Of a stretch of DNA of 64,000 bases, positions 8,986 through 17,404 are shown one piece after another (within the stretch, counting starts at the first letter, position 1; every line of letters begins with the position of its first letter). The stretch is from Vibrio nereis NBRC 15637. GTDB lineage: Bacteria > Pseudomonadota > Gammaproteobacteria > Enterobacterales > Vibrionaceae. The stretch covers positions 215,564 to 279,563 of the forward strand of contig NZ_BCUD01000003.1 of the NCBI RefSeq assembly GCF_001591105.1. Direction: 5' to 3'. Below the pieces are notes generated by a model. The model searched no databases and had not been told where the DNA came from. It saw only the letters and a program-made list of their open reading frames with translations. A program made the translations under genes and the position numbers.

Positions 8986-10095
8986 ATGCCAATTAGTACG
9001 CCACAAGAAATCATTGAAGATATTCGCCTTGGAAAAATGGTCATCCTGATGGATGACGAAGATCGAGAAAATGAAGGTGATTTAATCATGGCTGCGGAGC
9101 ATATTACTCCGGAAGCAATTAACTTTATGGCGACTCACGGCCGCGGACTGATTTGTCTGACGATGACGAAAGAGCGTTGTGAAATGTTGGGTCTACCGCC
9201 AATGGTGCAAGACAATAATGCGCAATACACCACAAACTTTACCGTTTCTATTGAAGCGGCTGAAGGCGTAACAACCGGTATTTCAGCGGCAGACCGCGCT
9301 CGCACGGTACAAGCTGCTGTGGCGAAAGACGCAAAAGCGGCAGATCTTGTTCAGCCGGGTCATATCTTCCCGCTTGCGGCTCAAGAAGGTGGTGTATTGA
9401 CTCGCGCAGGTCATACTGAGGCTGGTTGTGATTTGGCTCGTCTGGCAGGTTTGGAGCCAGCAGGTGTGATTGTAGAGATCCTTAACGACGATGGCACTAT
9501 GGCACGCCGCCCAGATCTCGAAATCTTTGCAGACAAACACGATATCAAGCTAGGTACCATCGCTGATCTGATTGAATATCGCAACAACACCGAAACGACG
9601 ATTGAACGCGTTGCGGAATGCAAACTGCCAACTGAGTTTGGTGAATTTGAGTTGGTCACTTACCGCGATACGATCGACAACCAAGTGCATTATGCGCTTT
9701 GCAAAGGCGATCTTGAAAATGAAGTGCCGCTTGTACGCGTGCATTTGCAAGATACCTTTACTGATCTACTCCGTAGTGATCGCAATGCTGAACGTAGCTG
9801 GACATTAGACAAGGCGATGAAGCGAATCGGCCAAGATGGTGGCGTGTTGGTTATTCTGGGTAATGAAGAGTCGACTGACCTGCTAATCCACCGAGTCAAA
9901 ATGTTTGAAGCGCAGGATAAAGGCCAAGCCCCAACGCTTGCTAAGAAGCAAGGCACATCACGCCGAGTCGGAGTTGGTTCGCAAATTTTGGCGGATCTTG
10001 GTGTGCATGATATGCGTCTGCTATCGTCAACTAACAAAAAATACCATGCATTGGGTGGCTTCGGTCTGAATGTCGTTGAGTATGTTAGTGAGTAG
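8986..10095 (+). CDS. ribBA: 3,4-dihydroxy-2-butanone 4-phosphate synthase with degenerate GTP cyclohydrolase II domain
   Basis: The N-terminal half (about residues 1-200) is an intact RibB domain that makes the four-carbon precursor of riboflavin from ribulose 5-phosphate. It shows the acidic motif [11 protein letters not shown] at 23-33 and [14 protein letters not shown] near residue 145. The C-terminal half has the length and position of GTP cyclohydrolase II, but the three zinc cysteines expected in SECLTGD and LRCDCG are absent and the RQEGRGIGL loop is replaced by [10 protein letters not shown]. Only the synthase is likely catalytic, and a separate ribA should exist elsewhere. It lies 62 bases after ribE in the riboflavin cluster. 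Confidence 0.93.
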   Translation: MPISTPQEIIEDIRLGKMVILMDDEDRENEGDLIMAAEHITPEAINFMATHGRGLICLTMTKERCEMLGLPPMVQDNNAQYTTNFTVSIEAAEGVTTGISAADRARTVQAAVAKDAKAADLVQPGHIFPLAAQEGGVLTRAGHTEAGCDLARLAGLEPAGVIVEILNDDGTMARRPDLEIFADKHDIKLGTIADLIEYRNNTETTIERVAECKLPTEFGEFELVTYRDTIDNQVHYALCKGDLENEVPLVRVHLQDTFTDLLRSDRNAERSWTLDKAMKRIGQDGGVLVILGNEESTDLLIHRVKMFEAQDKGQAPTLAKKQGTSRRVGVGSQILADLGVHDMRLLSSTNKKYHALGGFGLNVVEYVSE

Positions 10096-10119
10096 TTGCT
10101 AAGTCTTATGAAATCGCAA

Positions 10120-10153
10120 GAGGGCAAAGGTTTTCAGAGCTTTTGCCCTCTTT
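10120..10153 (+). terminator. Hairpin after ribBA
   Basis: GAGGGCAAA (10120-10128) pairs with TTTGCCCTC (10142-10150) and is followed by TTT. The T-run is short, so it may terminate only partly between ribBA and ribH. Confidence 0.6.
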
Positions 10154-10190
10154 GCATTCAATCCTTTGCGAAAGGGAAAAGGAATGCAAA
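10151..10190 (+). repeat. Two-tier inverted repeat in the ribBA-ribH gap
   Basis: TTTGCATTC (10151-10159) is perfectly complementary to GAATGCAAA (10182-10190), and an inner CCTTT/AAAGG stem (10163-10167, 10171-10175) stacks inside with a three-base loop. It directly follows the ribBA hairpin, sharing the TTT. It does not resemble the FMN riboswitch. Its role is unknown; a leader structure or a second terminator arm is possible. Confidence 0.55.
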
Positions 10191-10268
10191 TTTCCATTAG
10201 ATATTGCTCACAAAACTATGCTAGAATCCGGCGATTCTCACTTGATGAACATAGTTAAAGGAAAGCTT

Positions 10269-10739
10269 ATGAAAGTGATCGAGGGTGGCTTCCCAGCGCC
10301 AAACGCAAAAATTGCTATCGTTATTTCTCGTTTCAACAGTTTTATTAACGAAAGTCTATTGTCTGGTGCAATCGATACTTTAAAGCGTCATGGACAGGTT
10401 AGCGAAGAAAACATCACTGTTGTTCGTTGTCCTGGTGCAGTGGAATTACCTCTTATTGCTCAGCGTGTAGCAAAAACAGGTAAGTTCGATGCAATCGTGT
10501 CACTAGGTACAGTTATTCGTGGTGGTACACCACACTTTGACTATGTTTGTAGTGAATGTAACAAAGGTCTTGCACAAGTTTCTCTGGAATACAGCCTTCC
10601 AGTAGCATTTGGTGTACTGACTGTTGATACTATTGATCAAGCAATCGAGCGCGCAGGAACCAAGGCTGGTAATAAAGGTGCAGAGGCTGCACTGAGCGCA
10701 CTTGAGATGATTAACGTTCTTTCAGAAATTGATTCCTAA
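10269..10739 (+). CDS. ribH: 6,7-dimethyl-8-ribityllumazine synthase
   Basis: Lumazine synthase condenses the pyrimidine and the four-carbon phosphate to the direct precursor of riboflavin, normally as a 60-subunit shell or pentamer. The ATG at 10269 follows AAAGGAAAG and gives 156 residues, the family's usual size. A longer frame from 10143 runs through intergenic hairpins and is rejected. Recognisable segments are [17 protein letters not shown] and [13 protein letters not shown]. An extended -10-like TGCTAGAAT near 10219-10227 may give it its own promoter. Its stop overlaps the nusB start. Confidence 0.96.
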   Translation: MKVIEGGFPAPNAKIAIVISRFNSFINESLLSGAIDTLKRHGQVSEENITVVRCPGAVELPLIAQRVAKTGKFDAIVSLGTVIRGGTPHFDYVCSECNKGLAQVSLEYSLPVAFGVLTVDTIDQAIERAGTKAGNKGAEAALSALEMINVLSEIDS

Positions 10740-11206
10740 TGGGGGCCAGTGTGAAACCAGCCGCACGTCGTAATGCACGTCGATTCGCTTTACAAGCGAT
10801 CTACTCATGGCAAATTACCAAAGAGAATGTTGCCACTATTGAAGAGCAGTTCTTATCTGGTGGTAAGTATGATGAAGAAGAACATCATGCAGCAGAACCA
10901 GCACTTGCAGCTCCAGACACAGACGTTGCATACTTCCGTGACCTGCTAACAGGTGTTGTGCTAAGTCACACAGAGCTAGATAGCAAGATTCGTCCTTACA
11001 CGGCTCGTCCGATGCAAGATTTGGATTTGATGGAGCTAGCATTGCTTCGTCTTGCTATGTATGAAATGACACGTCGTGAAGACGTACCTTACAAAGTGGT
11101 TATCAACGAAGCGATTGAACTTGCTAAAGTATTCGCAGCTGAAGAAAGCCACAAATTCGTGAACGGTGTACTTGATAAAGCGGCACCTCACGTACGTAAG
11201 AAGTAA
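10739..11206 (+). CDS. nusB: Transcription antitermination factor NusB
   Basis: NusB binds NusE (S10) and boxA RNA in the complex that prevents premature termination of rRNA operons. The 155-residue protein contains the conserved [10 protein letters not shown] and [13 protein letters not shown] at its C-terminus. Compared with Escherichia coli NusB, it has an extra acidic, histidine-containing segment (about residues 39-58, around KYDEEEHHA). The ATG at 10739 overlaps the ribH stop as TAATG. A GTG at 10750 would start at MKPAARR, as in E. coli, and cannot be excluded. Confidence 0.95.
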   Translation: MGASVKPAARRNARRFALQAIYSWQITKENVATIEEQFLSGGKYDEEEHHAAEPALAAPDTDVAYFRDLLTGVVLSHTELDSKIRPYTARPMQDLDLMELALLRLAMYEMTRREDVPYKVVINEAIELAKVFAAEESHKFVNGVLDKAAPHVRKK

Positions 11207-11222
11207 GAGATTATCAAGAATG

Positions 11223-11250
11223 AAAAGGTCAGCAATCGCTGACCTTTTTT
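11223..11250 (+). terminator. Rho-independent terminator after nusB
   Basis: AAAAGGTCAGC and GCTGACCTTTTTT form a perfect stem with an AATC loop. Confidence 0.9.
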
Positions 11251-11306
11251 ATGCGTATTAATTAGTGTTATGCGCATAAAGCAATGTTATCCGTATTAAA
11301 AACAAT
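11250..11306 (+). repeat. Three tandem 19-bp degenerate repeats upstream of thiL
   Basis: Units start at exactly 19-bp intervals at 11250, 11269 and 11288, with TATGCGTATTAA, TATGCGCATAAA and TATCCGTATTAA as their first 12 bases. Units 1 and 2 match at 14 of 19 positions and units 1 and 3 at 13 of 19. The middle unit contains the perfect palindrome TTATGCGCATAA (11268-11279). The array fills the gap between the nusB terminator and the thiL start. It looks like a regulator array or a promoter with repeated elements; no known motif was recognised. Confidence 0.55.
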
Positions 11307-11320
11307 CTAGTGGAATCCCG

Positions 11321-12289
11321 ATGGCTGGTGAATTTAATCTGATTGAGAAATATTTTGTGGGCCGACAGCAGCAGCGCCGCGATGTGTTGTTGGCAGCGGG
11401 TGATGACTGTGCGCTTGTGCAGGTTCCTCAGGGACTATCTGTAGCGATCAGTACGGATACCTTGGTGTCAGGCACCCACTTTCTTCCAGAGGCTAACCCT
11501 GCATGGGTAGCTCATAAAGCGTTAGCCTCTAACATTAGCGATCTGGCGGCTATGGGCGCCACGCCCGCATGGGTCTCTTTTGCTCTTACCATGCCTAAGC
11601 CTGATGAAGCTTGGCTAGCCCCATTCTGCGACGCCTTTTTTGAGCTGGCCGATTACTTCGGGATCCAGTTAATTGGTGGTGATACCACCAAGGGGCCGTT
11701 GAGTTTGACGTTGACCGTGCAAGGGTTAGTTGCCCCTGACAAAGCATTGAGACGTGATGGTGCCAAAGTCGGTGATTGGATATATGTCACGGGCGATTTG
11801 GGGGATAGTAAAGCTGGGCTTGAGGTCGTTCTAAATCGTGATGAGGGAGAGGGCAAGCCTTTTGCTCGTGAATTAGAGCAACGCCATTATTTATCTACCC
11901 CGCGAGTTTTAGTTGGCCAAGCCCTGCTTGGATTAGCGAGCTCCGCGATTGATATTTCTGATGGATTGATTTCGGATGTTCAGCATATTTTGCAACGTTC
12001 AAAGGTTGGAGCTAGTATTGATGTTTCAAAGCTTCCCGTTTCGAATGAATTGGTCCAGTTTTTAGGTGATCCACAAAAAGCACAACAGTATGCTCTCACC
12101 AGCGGTGAAGAGTATGAGCTCTGCTTTACGGTACCTGAGCAAAATCAAGGTGCCATTGAAAGTGCATTGGCTCACTGTGGGGCAAAATTCACTTGTATCG
12201 GTCAAATAAGACCAGAAGGTATTTTTGAGATCCACTCGCAAGGTGAAGCGCTCAATTGGTCACTTAGTGGCTATGATCATTTCCAATAA
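11321..12289 (+). CDS. thiL: Thiamine-monophosphate kinase
   Basis: ThiL phosphorylates thiamine monophosphate to the active cofactor thiamine pyrophosphate. The 322-residue protein belongs to the PurM/ThiL fold. It has GDDCAL near residues 27-32, the STDTLVSGTHF segment near 44-54, NISDLAAMGA and GGDTTKGPLSLT for ATP-metal binding, and DISDGLISD in the C-terminal domain. It lies 12 bases before pgpA. The Shine-Dalgarno is weak, and the upstream repeats may mark its promoter. Confidence 0.95.
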   Translation: MAGEFNLIEKYFVGRQQQRRDVLLAAGDDCALVQVPQGLSVAISTDTLVSGTHFLPEANPAWVAHKALASNISDLAAMGATPAWVSFALTMPKPDEAWLAPFCDAFFELADYFGIQLIGGDTTKGPLSLTLTVQGLVAPDKALRRDGAKVGDWIYVTGDLGDSKAGLEVVLNRDEGEGKPFARELEQRHYLSTPRVLVGQALLGLASSAIDISDGLISDVQHILQRSKVGASIDVSKLPVSNELVQFLGDPQKAQQYALTSGEEYELCFTVPEQNQGAIESALAHCGAKFTCIGQIRPEGIFEIHSQGEALNWSLSGYDHFQ

Positions 12290-12301
12290 TTAAGCAGTAG
12301 T

Positions 12302-12805
12302 ATGACAAACCCTCTATCTCGAATTTCACTGAAGAACCCTTGGCATTTATTGGCTACGGGGTTTGGCAGTGGTTTATCTCCGATTATCCCCGGAACCATG
12401 GGAACACTCGCAGCGGTTCCTGTGTACCTTTTGCTGGCTCAAACCCCGCTGATGGTGTACTTACTGCTGGTGCTTATATCTTGTGTGGTGGGGATAAAAA
12501 TCTGCCAAGTAACCTCTGATGATATGGGCGTTCATGATCACGGTTCTATCGTCTGGGATGAGTTTGCCGGTTTCTGGATCACTATGTTGGTAGTGCCCGT
12601 GTTAGGGGTGCCCGTTTTCGATTGGAAGTGGCTTTTGGCTGGCTTTGTCTTATTCCGATTCTTCGATATGGTAAAACCTTGGCCGATTGGTTGGCTAGAC
12701 AAGCGAGTTCATGGTGGCTTAGGCATCATGCTGGATGATATTGTAGCAGGTGTTATGGCTGGGGTGTCACTGTATTTAGTGGGTGTGTACTTAGGTTGGC
12801 TATAG
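12302..12805 (+). CDS. pgpA: Phosphatidylglycerophosphatase A
   Basis: PgpA removes the phosphate from phosphatidylglycerol phosphate to make phosphatidylglycerol at the inner membrane. The 167-residue protein has several membrane helices and the conserved N-terminal GFGSGLSPIIPGTMGT, the acidic IVWDEFAGFW and FRFFDMVKPWPI. It follows thiL closely, as in Escherichia coli, and shares a bidirectional hairpin with convergent yaeH. Confidence 0.95.
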   Translation: MTNPLSRISLKNPWHLLATGFGSGLSPIIPGTMGTLAAVPVYLLLAQTPLMVYLLLVLISCVVGIKICQVTSDDMGVHDHGSIVWDEFAGFWITMLVVPVLGVPVFDWKWLLAGFVLFRFFDMVKPWPIGWLDKRVHGGLGIMLDDIVAGVMAGVSLYLVGVYLGWL

Positions 12806-12821
12806 CGATATTAATACGCTG

Positions 12822-12849
12822 AAAAGGCTTCCAAACGGAAGCCTTTTTT
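12822..12849. terminator. Terminator between convergent pgpA and yaeH
   Basis: AAAAGGCTTCC and GGAAGCCTTTTTT form an 11-bp stem with an AAAC loop. The T-run is stronger on the plus strand (pgpA), but AAAA on the other side lets it serve yaeH too. Confidence 0.88.
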
Positions 12850-12863
12850 ATACTTTAACGAGG

Positions 12864-13247
12864 TTACTTGAGTTTCTCTAGATCCGCTTCTATCTCTGAA
12901 ATCTTACTTGAAACAACTTTTTCCAAGTGACGCAAATCTGACAGGATTTTCTGTTTTACATCCACTTCTATCAACTTCTCTGGCTTGGTGATTTTATTCA
13001 GCTCATCAATAACCAAAGTGAGGTTACGGTTGATCTCGGTGACTTCTTTGTACTGGTGGCTACCGCTATCAACAAGTACACTTTTTACTTGGCGTGGATA
13101 TTTGAATTTTACACTCTTCGCAAACAGCTCGCCCTTCTGCTTATGAAAATAGATTTTTAACACATCCTTGTGCGCTTCTTGGCGAAGTGAATAGCGCTCA
13201 ATCTGTTTAGGGTCTTGAATGCCTAAACCAGTGAGGTGTGGAAACAT
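12864..13247 (-). CDS. yaeH: UPF0325/DUF3461 family protein YaeH
   Basis: This 127-residue cytoplasmic protein matches the YaeH family along its whole length: [19 protein letters not shown] near the N-terminus, [11 protein letters not shown] in the middle and a C-terminal [12 protein letters not shown]. Its biochemical function is unknown. The C-terminal third looks helical and may form a coiled coil. Its position beside glnD and map is conserved with Escherichia coli. The sequence shows no catalytic motif. Confidence 0.9.
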   Translation of the reverse strand: MFPHLTGLGIQDPKQIERYSLRQEAHKDVLKIYFHKQKGELFAKSVKFKYPRQVKSVLVDSGSHQYKEVTEINRNLTLVIDELNKITKPEKLIEVDVKQKILSDLRHLEKVVSSKISEIEADLEKLK

Positions 13248-13365
13248 AGGCTACCTCTTTAACTGTGTCGAAGTTATTAATTAGTTCAATAGTTAATGTA
13301 GCAGCCTATTAATGTTGTAGACAGTGGATTTTTCAAGCAGAGCAATAACTTGTGGTCAAGATCGC

Positions 13366-15987
13366 TTACGGAGCCAGCTTGGCCACATTTTCGATCAGAT
13401 GCTGCCTCAGCAGTTGCTCTTCATCTTCAGTTAATTTCCCACCATTATTACTGGTGATGATGAATAAATCTTCTGCGCGCTCGCCAATGGTGGTGATCTT
13501 CGCACCGTGTAAATGCATGCCTAAATCAGCAAATGTTGCGCCGACAGTGGCCAGTAATCCAGGCGTATCTAAAGCAACAAACTCCATTAACGTGCGTTTC
13601 CTACTTTTGGTTGGCAGGAAGTCCACTTGAGTTTTAACCGTAAAATGCTGCAATTTACGTGGCATACGACGAGTTTTGATCTTTGTCGGACGACCATCTT
13701 GTAAAACATGCACCAAGTGCCTAATCACTGCTTTATGACGGTTTTCATTAATGACATCACCATGCTGGTCCAAAATGATGAAAGTATCGAGTACGTAGCC
13801 GTCTTTACTGGTCATAACTTGCGCATCATGAACATTAAGGTTACGGCGGTCGAGTTCTGCCACTACTGTTGCAAATAGGGCGTGCTGGTCTTTGCTGTAG
13901 ACAAATATTTCTGTGCCACCACGAGTGGCTTTCTTAGAAACTAAGATAAGCGGCTTGGAGTGATCTTCATGACGCAGCAGATGAGAGCAATGCCAGGCAA
14001 TTTGCTTGTGAGTATGGCGCAGAAAATAGTCCGCTTTAAACCGTTGCCAGAGCACTTCTATCTCTCGCGCACTAAAGCCTTCTTTGCGCAGTAACGCAGA
14101 GGCCAGTTGTTGGTTGTGACGAATTCGCTCCCGAACATCGACGGGGTTTTCTAAGCCGCGACGTAGCGCTCTTTGAGTTGAGTAGAATAGTTCAGCAAGC
14201 AGCGTTCGTTTCCAGCTGTTCCAGAGCTCTGGATTAGTCGCACAAATATCGGCAACCGTCAGGCACACCAAGTACTCTAAGCGTTCTTCATCACGTACCT
14301 TTTTCGCGAACTCGGTGATCACATCTGGGTCATAAATATCGCGTCTCTGCGCGGTTACCGACATTAATAGGTGATTGCGAACCAGCCAAGAAACCAGTTT
14401 GGCTTCTGGCTTGGAAAAACCATGCTGGATACAGAAATCATAGGCTTCTGATTCACCAATAACAGAATGATCGCCGCCACGCCCTTTACCAATGTCGTGA
14501 AAAATAGCAGCTAATATAAGAAGCTCTTTTTTCTGAATTTTTGGGTAAACTTCGCAGCAAATAGGGTGCTTTTCGTGGTTTTTTGCATAGCTGAAAGTGT
14601 TGATGTGCTTGAGAAGGCGAACGCTGTGCTCATCCACCGTGTAAACATGGAATAAATCAAACTGCATTTGGCCGACAATTTGGCTCCATTGTGGTAAGTA
14701 AGCCGCAAGTACGCCAAGATTATGCATGAGCCCAAATGCGCTATGCAGTGCATTAGGGTGGCGGCAGAGTTCAATGAATTTTTCTCTGGCGGCCGGGATA
14801 GTATGCAGAAACTTATTGAGTCTTCTTCTGGCGGTACGCAGCTGGCGCATGGTGGGAGGAGCCACGCCCTCAATCGTCGAGTCATTAGCAATGTGTAAAA
14901 ACATGTCGAGTATGGTTTCTGGGCGAGCTTGAAACAGGGCAGGCTTCCTTGCTTCAATAAGATGGCCACGGCGCAGAAAATCATCACTGATGATCTCAGG
15001 TTCACTTTCGACCCCATTTTCCAGAATGGCTTGGTCAAACAGTTTTAGTAACATTTTGTTGAGTTCAGCAACGCGTCGTAAGGTGCGGTAGAACTCTTTC
15101 ATCATTTTTTCGACGCCACGGTTCCCCTCACCGGTAAAACCGAGGCTTTCAGCTACTTGGGCCTGATGCGCGAAAGTGAGTCGGTTATCATAACGCCTTA
15201 ATTCGATATGCAGCGCAAAGCGAACCCGCCACAAAAAATCTTGGCACTCGACGAGTTCTCGATATTCCGCATCTGTTAAAAAACCAAAGTGGCTCATTTC
15301 TAACAAAGAGGTGGCACCAAAGTGGCGCCTGGCCACCCAGCTCAAGGTATGAATATCGCGTAAACCGCCCGGCGTTGATTTTATATCCGGTTCAAGGTTG
15401 TAGGTAGTATCGTGGTAGCGAGCATGGCGCTCTCTTTGCTCTTGTACTTTAGCTTTGTAAAAAACTTCGCTTGGCCAAAATGATTCCGAATGAATGACCA
15501 TTTTTAGCTGGTAAAAGGTGTCTTCACACCCACATAGCAGACGTGCTTCTTGTAGGTTGGTGGCGACCGTTAAGTCTTCTTTACCAATGCTCGCACACTC
15601 ATCAATACTGCGAACAGCGTGACCGACTTCGAGCTTTAAGTCCCATAGCAAGGTAATAAACTCGCTGACTTTGGCGGCTAAGCTTTCTGGTAAAGATTTA
15701 CGAGAGATAATTAAGATATCGATATCAGATAAAGGATGCAGCTCTCCGCGGCCGTATCCACCGACAGCGACTAGGCTGATATTGGGCAGTTCTGAGAACC
15801 CGAAGTGAGACCACAATCGATTAAGCATCAAGTCTATGTATTCTGCTCGGCCTAACACCAAATCAGTGATGGGGTGATGATTGAGGAATTCCGTCTTTTG
15901 ATAATCAGCGAATTGCTCTAATTGATGTTTTAGTTCACCAATCGTGATTTGTTCTTTTTCAAAAGTCAGAGGAGATTGAAAGCTCAT
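13366..15987 (-). CDS. glnD: Bifunctional uridylyltransferase/uridylyl-removing enzyme GlnD
   Basis: GlnD senses glutamine and adds or removes UMP on PII proteins, thereby setting the activity of glutamine synthetase and NtrC. The 873 residues hold a nucleotidyltransferase domain with GGYGRGELHPLSDIDIL (metal aspartates D88 and D90), a central PII-uridylyltransferase helical region, an HD domain for UMP removal (FHDIGKGRGGDHS near residue 495) and two C-terminal ACT domains that bind glutamine. Its substrate GlnB is encoded at 38668-39006 in this window. It lies between yaeH and map on the minus strand. Confidence 0.97.
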   Translation of the reverse strand: MSFQSPLTFEKEQITIGELKHQLEQFADYQKTEFLNHHPITDLVLGRAEYIDLMLNRLWSHFGFSELPNISLVAVGGYGRGELHPLSDIDILIISRKSLPESLAAKVSEFITLLWDLKLEVGHAVRSIDECASIGKEDLTVATNLQEARLLCGCEDTFYQLKMVIHSESFWPSEVFYKAKVQEQRERHARYHDTTYNLEPDIKSTPGGLRDIHTLSWVARRHFGATSLLEMSHFGFLTDAEYRELVECQDFLWRVRFALHIELRRYDNRLTFAHQAQVAESLGFTGEGNRGVEKMMKEFYRTLRRVAELNKMLLKLFDQAILENGVESEPEIISDDFLRRGHLIEARKPALFQARPETILDMFLHIANDSTIEGVAPPTMRQLRTARRRLNKFLHTIPAAREKFIELCRHPNALHSAFGLMHNLGVLAAYLPQWSQIVGQMQFDLFHVYTVDEHSVRLLKHINTFSYAKNHEKHPICCEVYPKIQKKELLILAAIFHDIGKGRGGDHSVIGESEAYDFCIQHGFSKPEAKLVSWLVRNHLLMSVTAQRRDIYDPDVITEFAKKVRDEERLEYLVCLTVADICATNPELWNSWKRTLLAELFYSTQRALRRGLENPVDVRERIRHNQQLASALLRKEGFSAREIEVLWQRFKADYFLRHTHKQIAWHCSHLLRHEDHSKPLILVSKKATRGGTEIFVYSKDQHALFATVVAELDRRNLNVHDAQVMTSKDGYVLDTFIILDQHGDVINENRHKAVIRHLVHVLQDGRPTKIKTRRMPRKLQHFTVKTQVDFLPTKSRKRTLMEFVALDTPGLLATVGATFADLGMHLHGAKITTIGERAEDLFIITSNNGGKLTEDEEQLLRQHLIENVAKLAP

Positions 15988-16107
15988 ACAGCCAGTCCGT
16001 GCAAAGTATCCTAATGGTATTCAATCTATCAAAATAGGGTACTAAGCTAAATAACTAATTGGCCGTGTATTGTGGCAAGAGTAGAAGGAACGATGGAGGA
16101 AGGCAGA

Positions 16108-16138
16108 TATAAAATATCCCCGGCAGAGCGGGGATATT
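16108..16138 (-). terminator. Rho-independent terminator after map
   Basis: AATATCCCCG (16113-16122) and CGGGGATATT (16129-16138) form a perfect 10-bp stem. Read on the minus strand it is followed by TTTTATAT, just after the map stop. Confidence 0.85.
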
Positions 16139-16151
16139 AGGGAAAAACGGG

Positions 16152-17030
16152 TTACGCGTTGTTCATGATACGAGGAATCGTGTCGTCGCTGCGCAGCGTG
16201 AATACTTCACAACCAGTTTTAGTCACCACAATGGTATGCTCGTACTGAGCTGATTTTTTACCGTCGCCAGTGTAAACCGTCCAATCATCTTCGGCATCAA
16301 CGCTAACGCCGAATTTACCAGCATTGATCATTGGCTCAATGGTGAAACACATGCCTTCTTTTAAAACGCGACGGTCGTTGTTTTTGTAGTGAACAATTTG
16401 TGGTTCTTCATGGAATTCGTTACCAATGCCGTGACCACAGAAATCTTTAACAATGGAAAACTTATTGCGTGGGTTCTTTTTGTTGTTTTCTTTGATGTAC
16501 TTTTCAATCGCACTACCAATATCACCCACAGTTGCGCCTGGCTTAACTTTACGCATGCCAACATAAAGTGCCTCTTGGGTAACCATGCATAGGCGTTTGT
16601 CCGCTGGGCTTACATCACCAACAAAGAACATTTTCGATGTGTCGCCATGGTAACCTTCTGGGCGAACAGATAGATCCGCGTTTTCGTCATTCGGTACGAT
16701 AACCGTGATATCGATATTAATAATGTCGCCACTTTTCAATACTGCCGGCTTCATTTGGCCATTGCTGCCAGTTTCGTCCTGTGACGCAGGAATGCCGTGA
16801 CACACGATATGGTTAATTGACGTACAGATTGACTTAGGGAAACCATGGTAATCAAGTGGAGCAGAGTAAGCCCCTTTCTCTAAAGCGTAATCGTGACAGA
16901 TTTGGTTAAGTTCATCCGTCGTTACCCCTTCTTTGATATAAGGTTCAATCATCTCCAGAATTTCAGCGGCTAAAGCACCCGCTTTGCGCATACGTTCGAT
17001 TTCTTCAGCTGTTTTTATCTTGATTGACAT
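16152..17030 (-). CDS. map: Methionine aminopeptidase type I
   Basis: Map removes the initiator methionine from nascent proteins at the ribosome using a dinuclear metal site. The 292-residue product has the pita-bread fold ligands: the aspartate in NIDITV, the aspartate in HGDTSK, the histidine in CGHGIGNEFHEEP, and the glutamates in FTIEPM and QYEHT. It is longer than the roughly 264 residues of the Escherichia coli enzyme because of two insertions, one after VCHGIPAS and one between the first two metal aspartates (IVPNDENADLSVRPEG). It is divergent from rpsB, as is typical. Confidence 0.95.
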   Translation of the reverse strand: MSIKIKTAEEIERMRKAGALAAEILEMIEPYIKEGVTTDELNQICHDYALEKGAYSAPLDYHGFPKSICTSINHIVCHGIPASQDETGSNGQMKPAVLKSGDIINIDITVIVPNDENADLSVRPEGYHGDTSKMFFVGDVSPADKRLCMVTQEALYVGMRKVKPGATVGDIGSAIEKYIKENNKKNPRNKFSIVKDFCGHGIGNEFHEEPQIVHYKNNDRRVLKEGMCFTIEPMINAGKFGVSVDAEDDWTVYTGDGKKSAQYEHTIVVTKTGCEVFTLRSDDTIPRIMNNA

Positions 17031-17188
17031 CGGCTTTCTCTACTTTGTTCAATTGCACTTTCTAGTGCGATGCGGCGCATTCTAACAGGAAGATATCAGA
17101 AAGTGTATTCGTGACTGGAGTTGGGGGGCGCTGAACGGAAGTACGCACGGCGCTATTTACAGTTTAAACGCAATGCTTCAATCGTTTT

Positions 17189-17223
17189 TTTACTAGCCAT
17201 ATGCCTTAAAAATATGGTATAAA
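17189..17223 (+). promoter_or_regulatory. Probable rpsB promoter
   Basis: A TATAAA -10 element (17218-17223) is followed at once by a GC-rich discriminator, GCGCGCC, typical of growth-rate controlled ribosomal promoters. A TTTACT hexamer at 17189-17194 is too far away to pair with TATAAA, though it could pair with TATGGT (17213-17218). The exact hexamers are therefore uncertain. Confidence 0.5.
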
Positions 17224-17404
17224 GCGCGCCGGAATGTGGACCGTTCTCTTCGCAAGCGAATCGCAAAGCGGCGAAATTGTTCACACCCAACTAAACTTAT
17301 ATCTTTAAATCACACACATTCCGTCACATATTCCGGGGTGCTGGGCAGAAGCTTAGTCGGAATTATGGGGGATGTGGAGGCCTAACCCCATAGAGGATTA
17401 TAAA
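17224..17404 (+). promoter_or_regulatory. rpsB 5' leader (probable S2-responsive mRNA leader)
   Basis: The roughly 180-base untranslated leader carries an ATGGGG/CCCCAT stem (17365-17370 with 17386-17391) whose 3' arm ends seven bases before the GAGGATTATAAA ribosome-binding region. Gamma-proteobacterial rpsB leaders (Rfam family t44) are known to bind S2 for autogenous control of rpsB-tsf. The match here is by position and architecture; I could not run a covariance model. Confidence 0.6.

Noticed and set aside
9690..10127. A 145-codon minus-strand frame opposite the degenerate half of ribBA
   Set aside because: I considered whether the cyclohydrolase half had decayed and another gene replaced it. 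The forward frame is continuous and clearly related to the cyclohydrolase fold, and the minus frame is arginine- and serine-rich shadow sequence.
10100..10268. FMN riboswitch before ribH
   Set aside because: The conserved aptamer core segments of the FMN element are absent; only simple hairpins are present.
14511..15038. A 175-codon frame on the minus strand within glnD in another frame
   Set aside because: It is entirely inside the conserved glnD coding sequence and resembles nothing recognisable.
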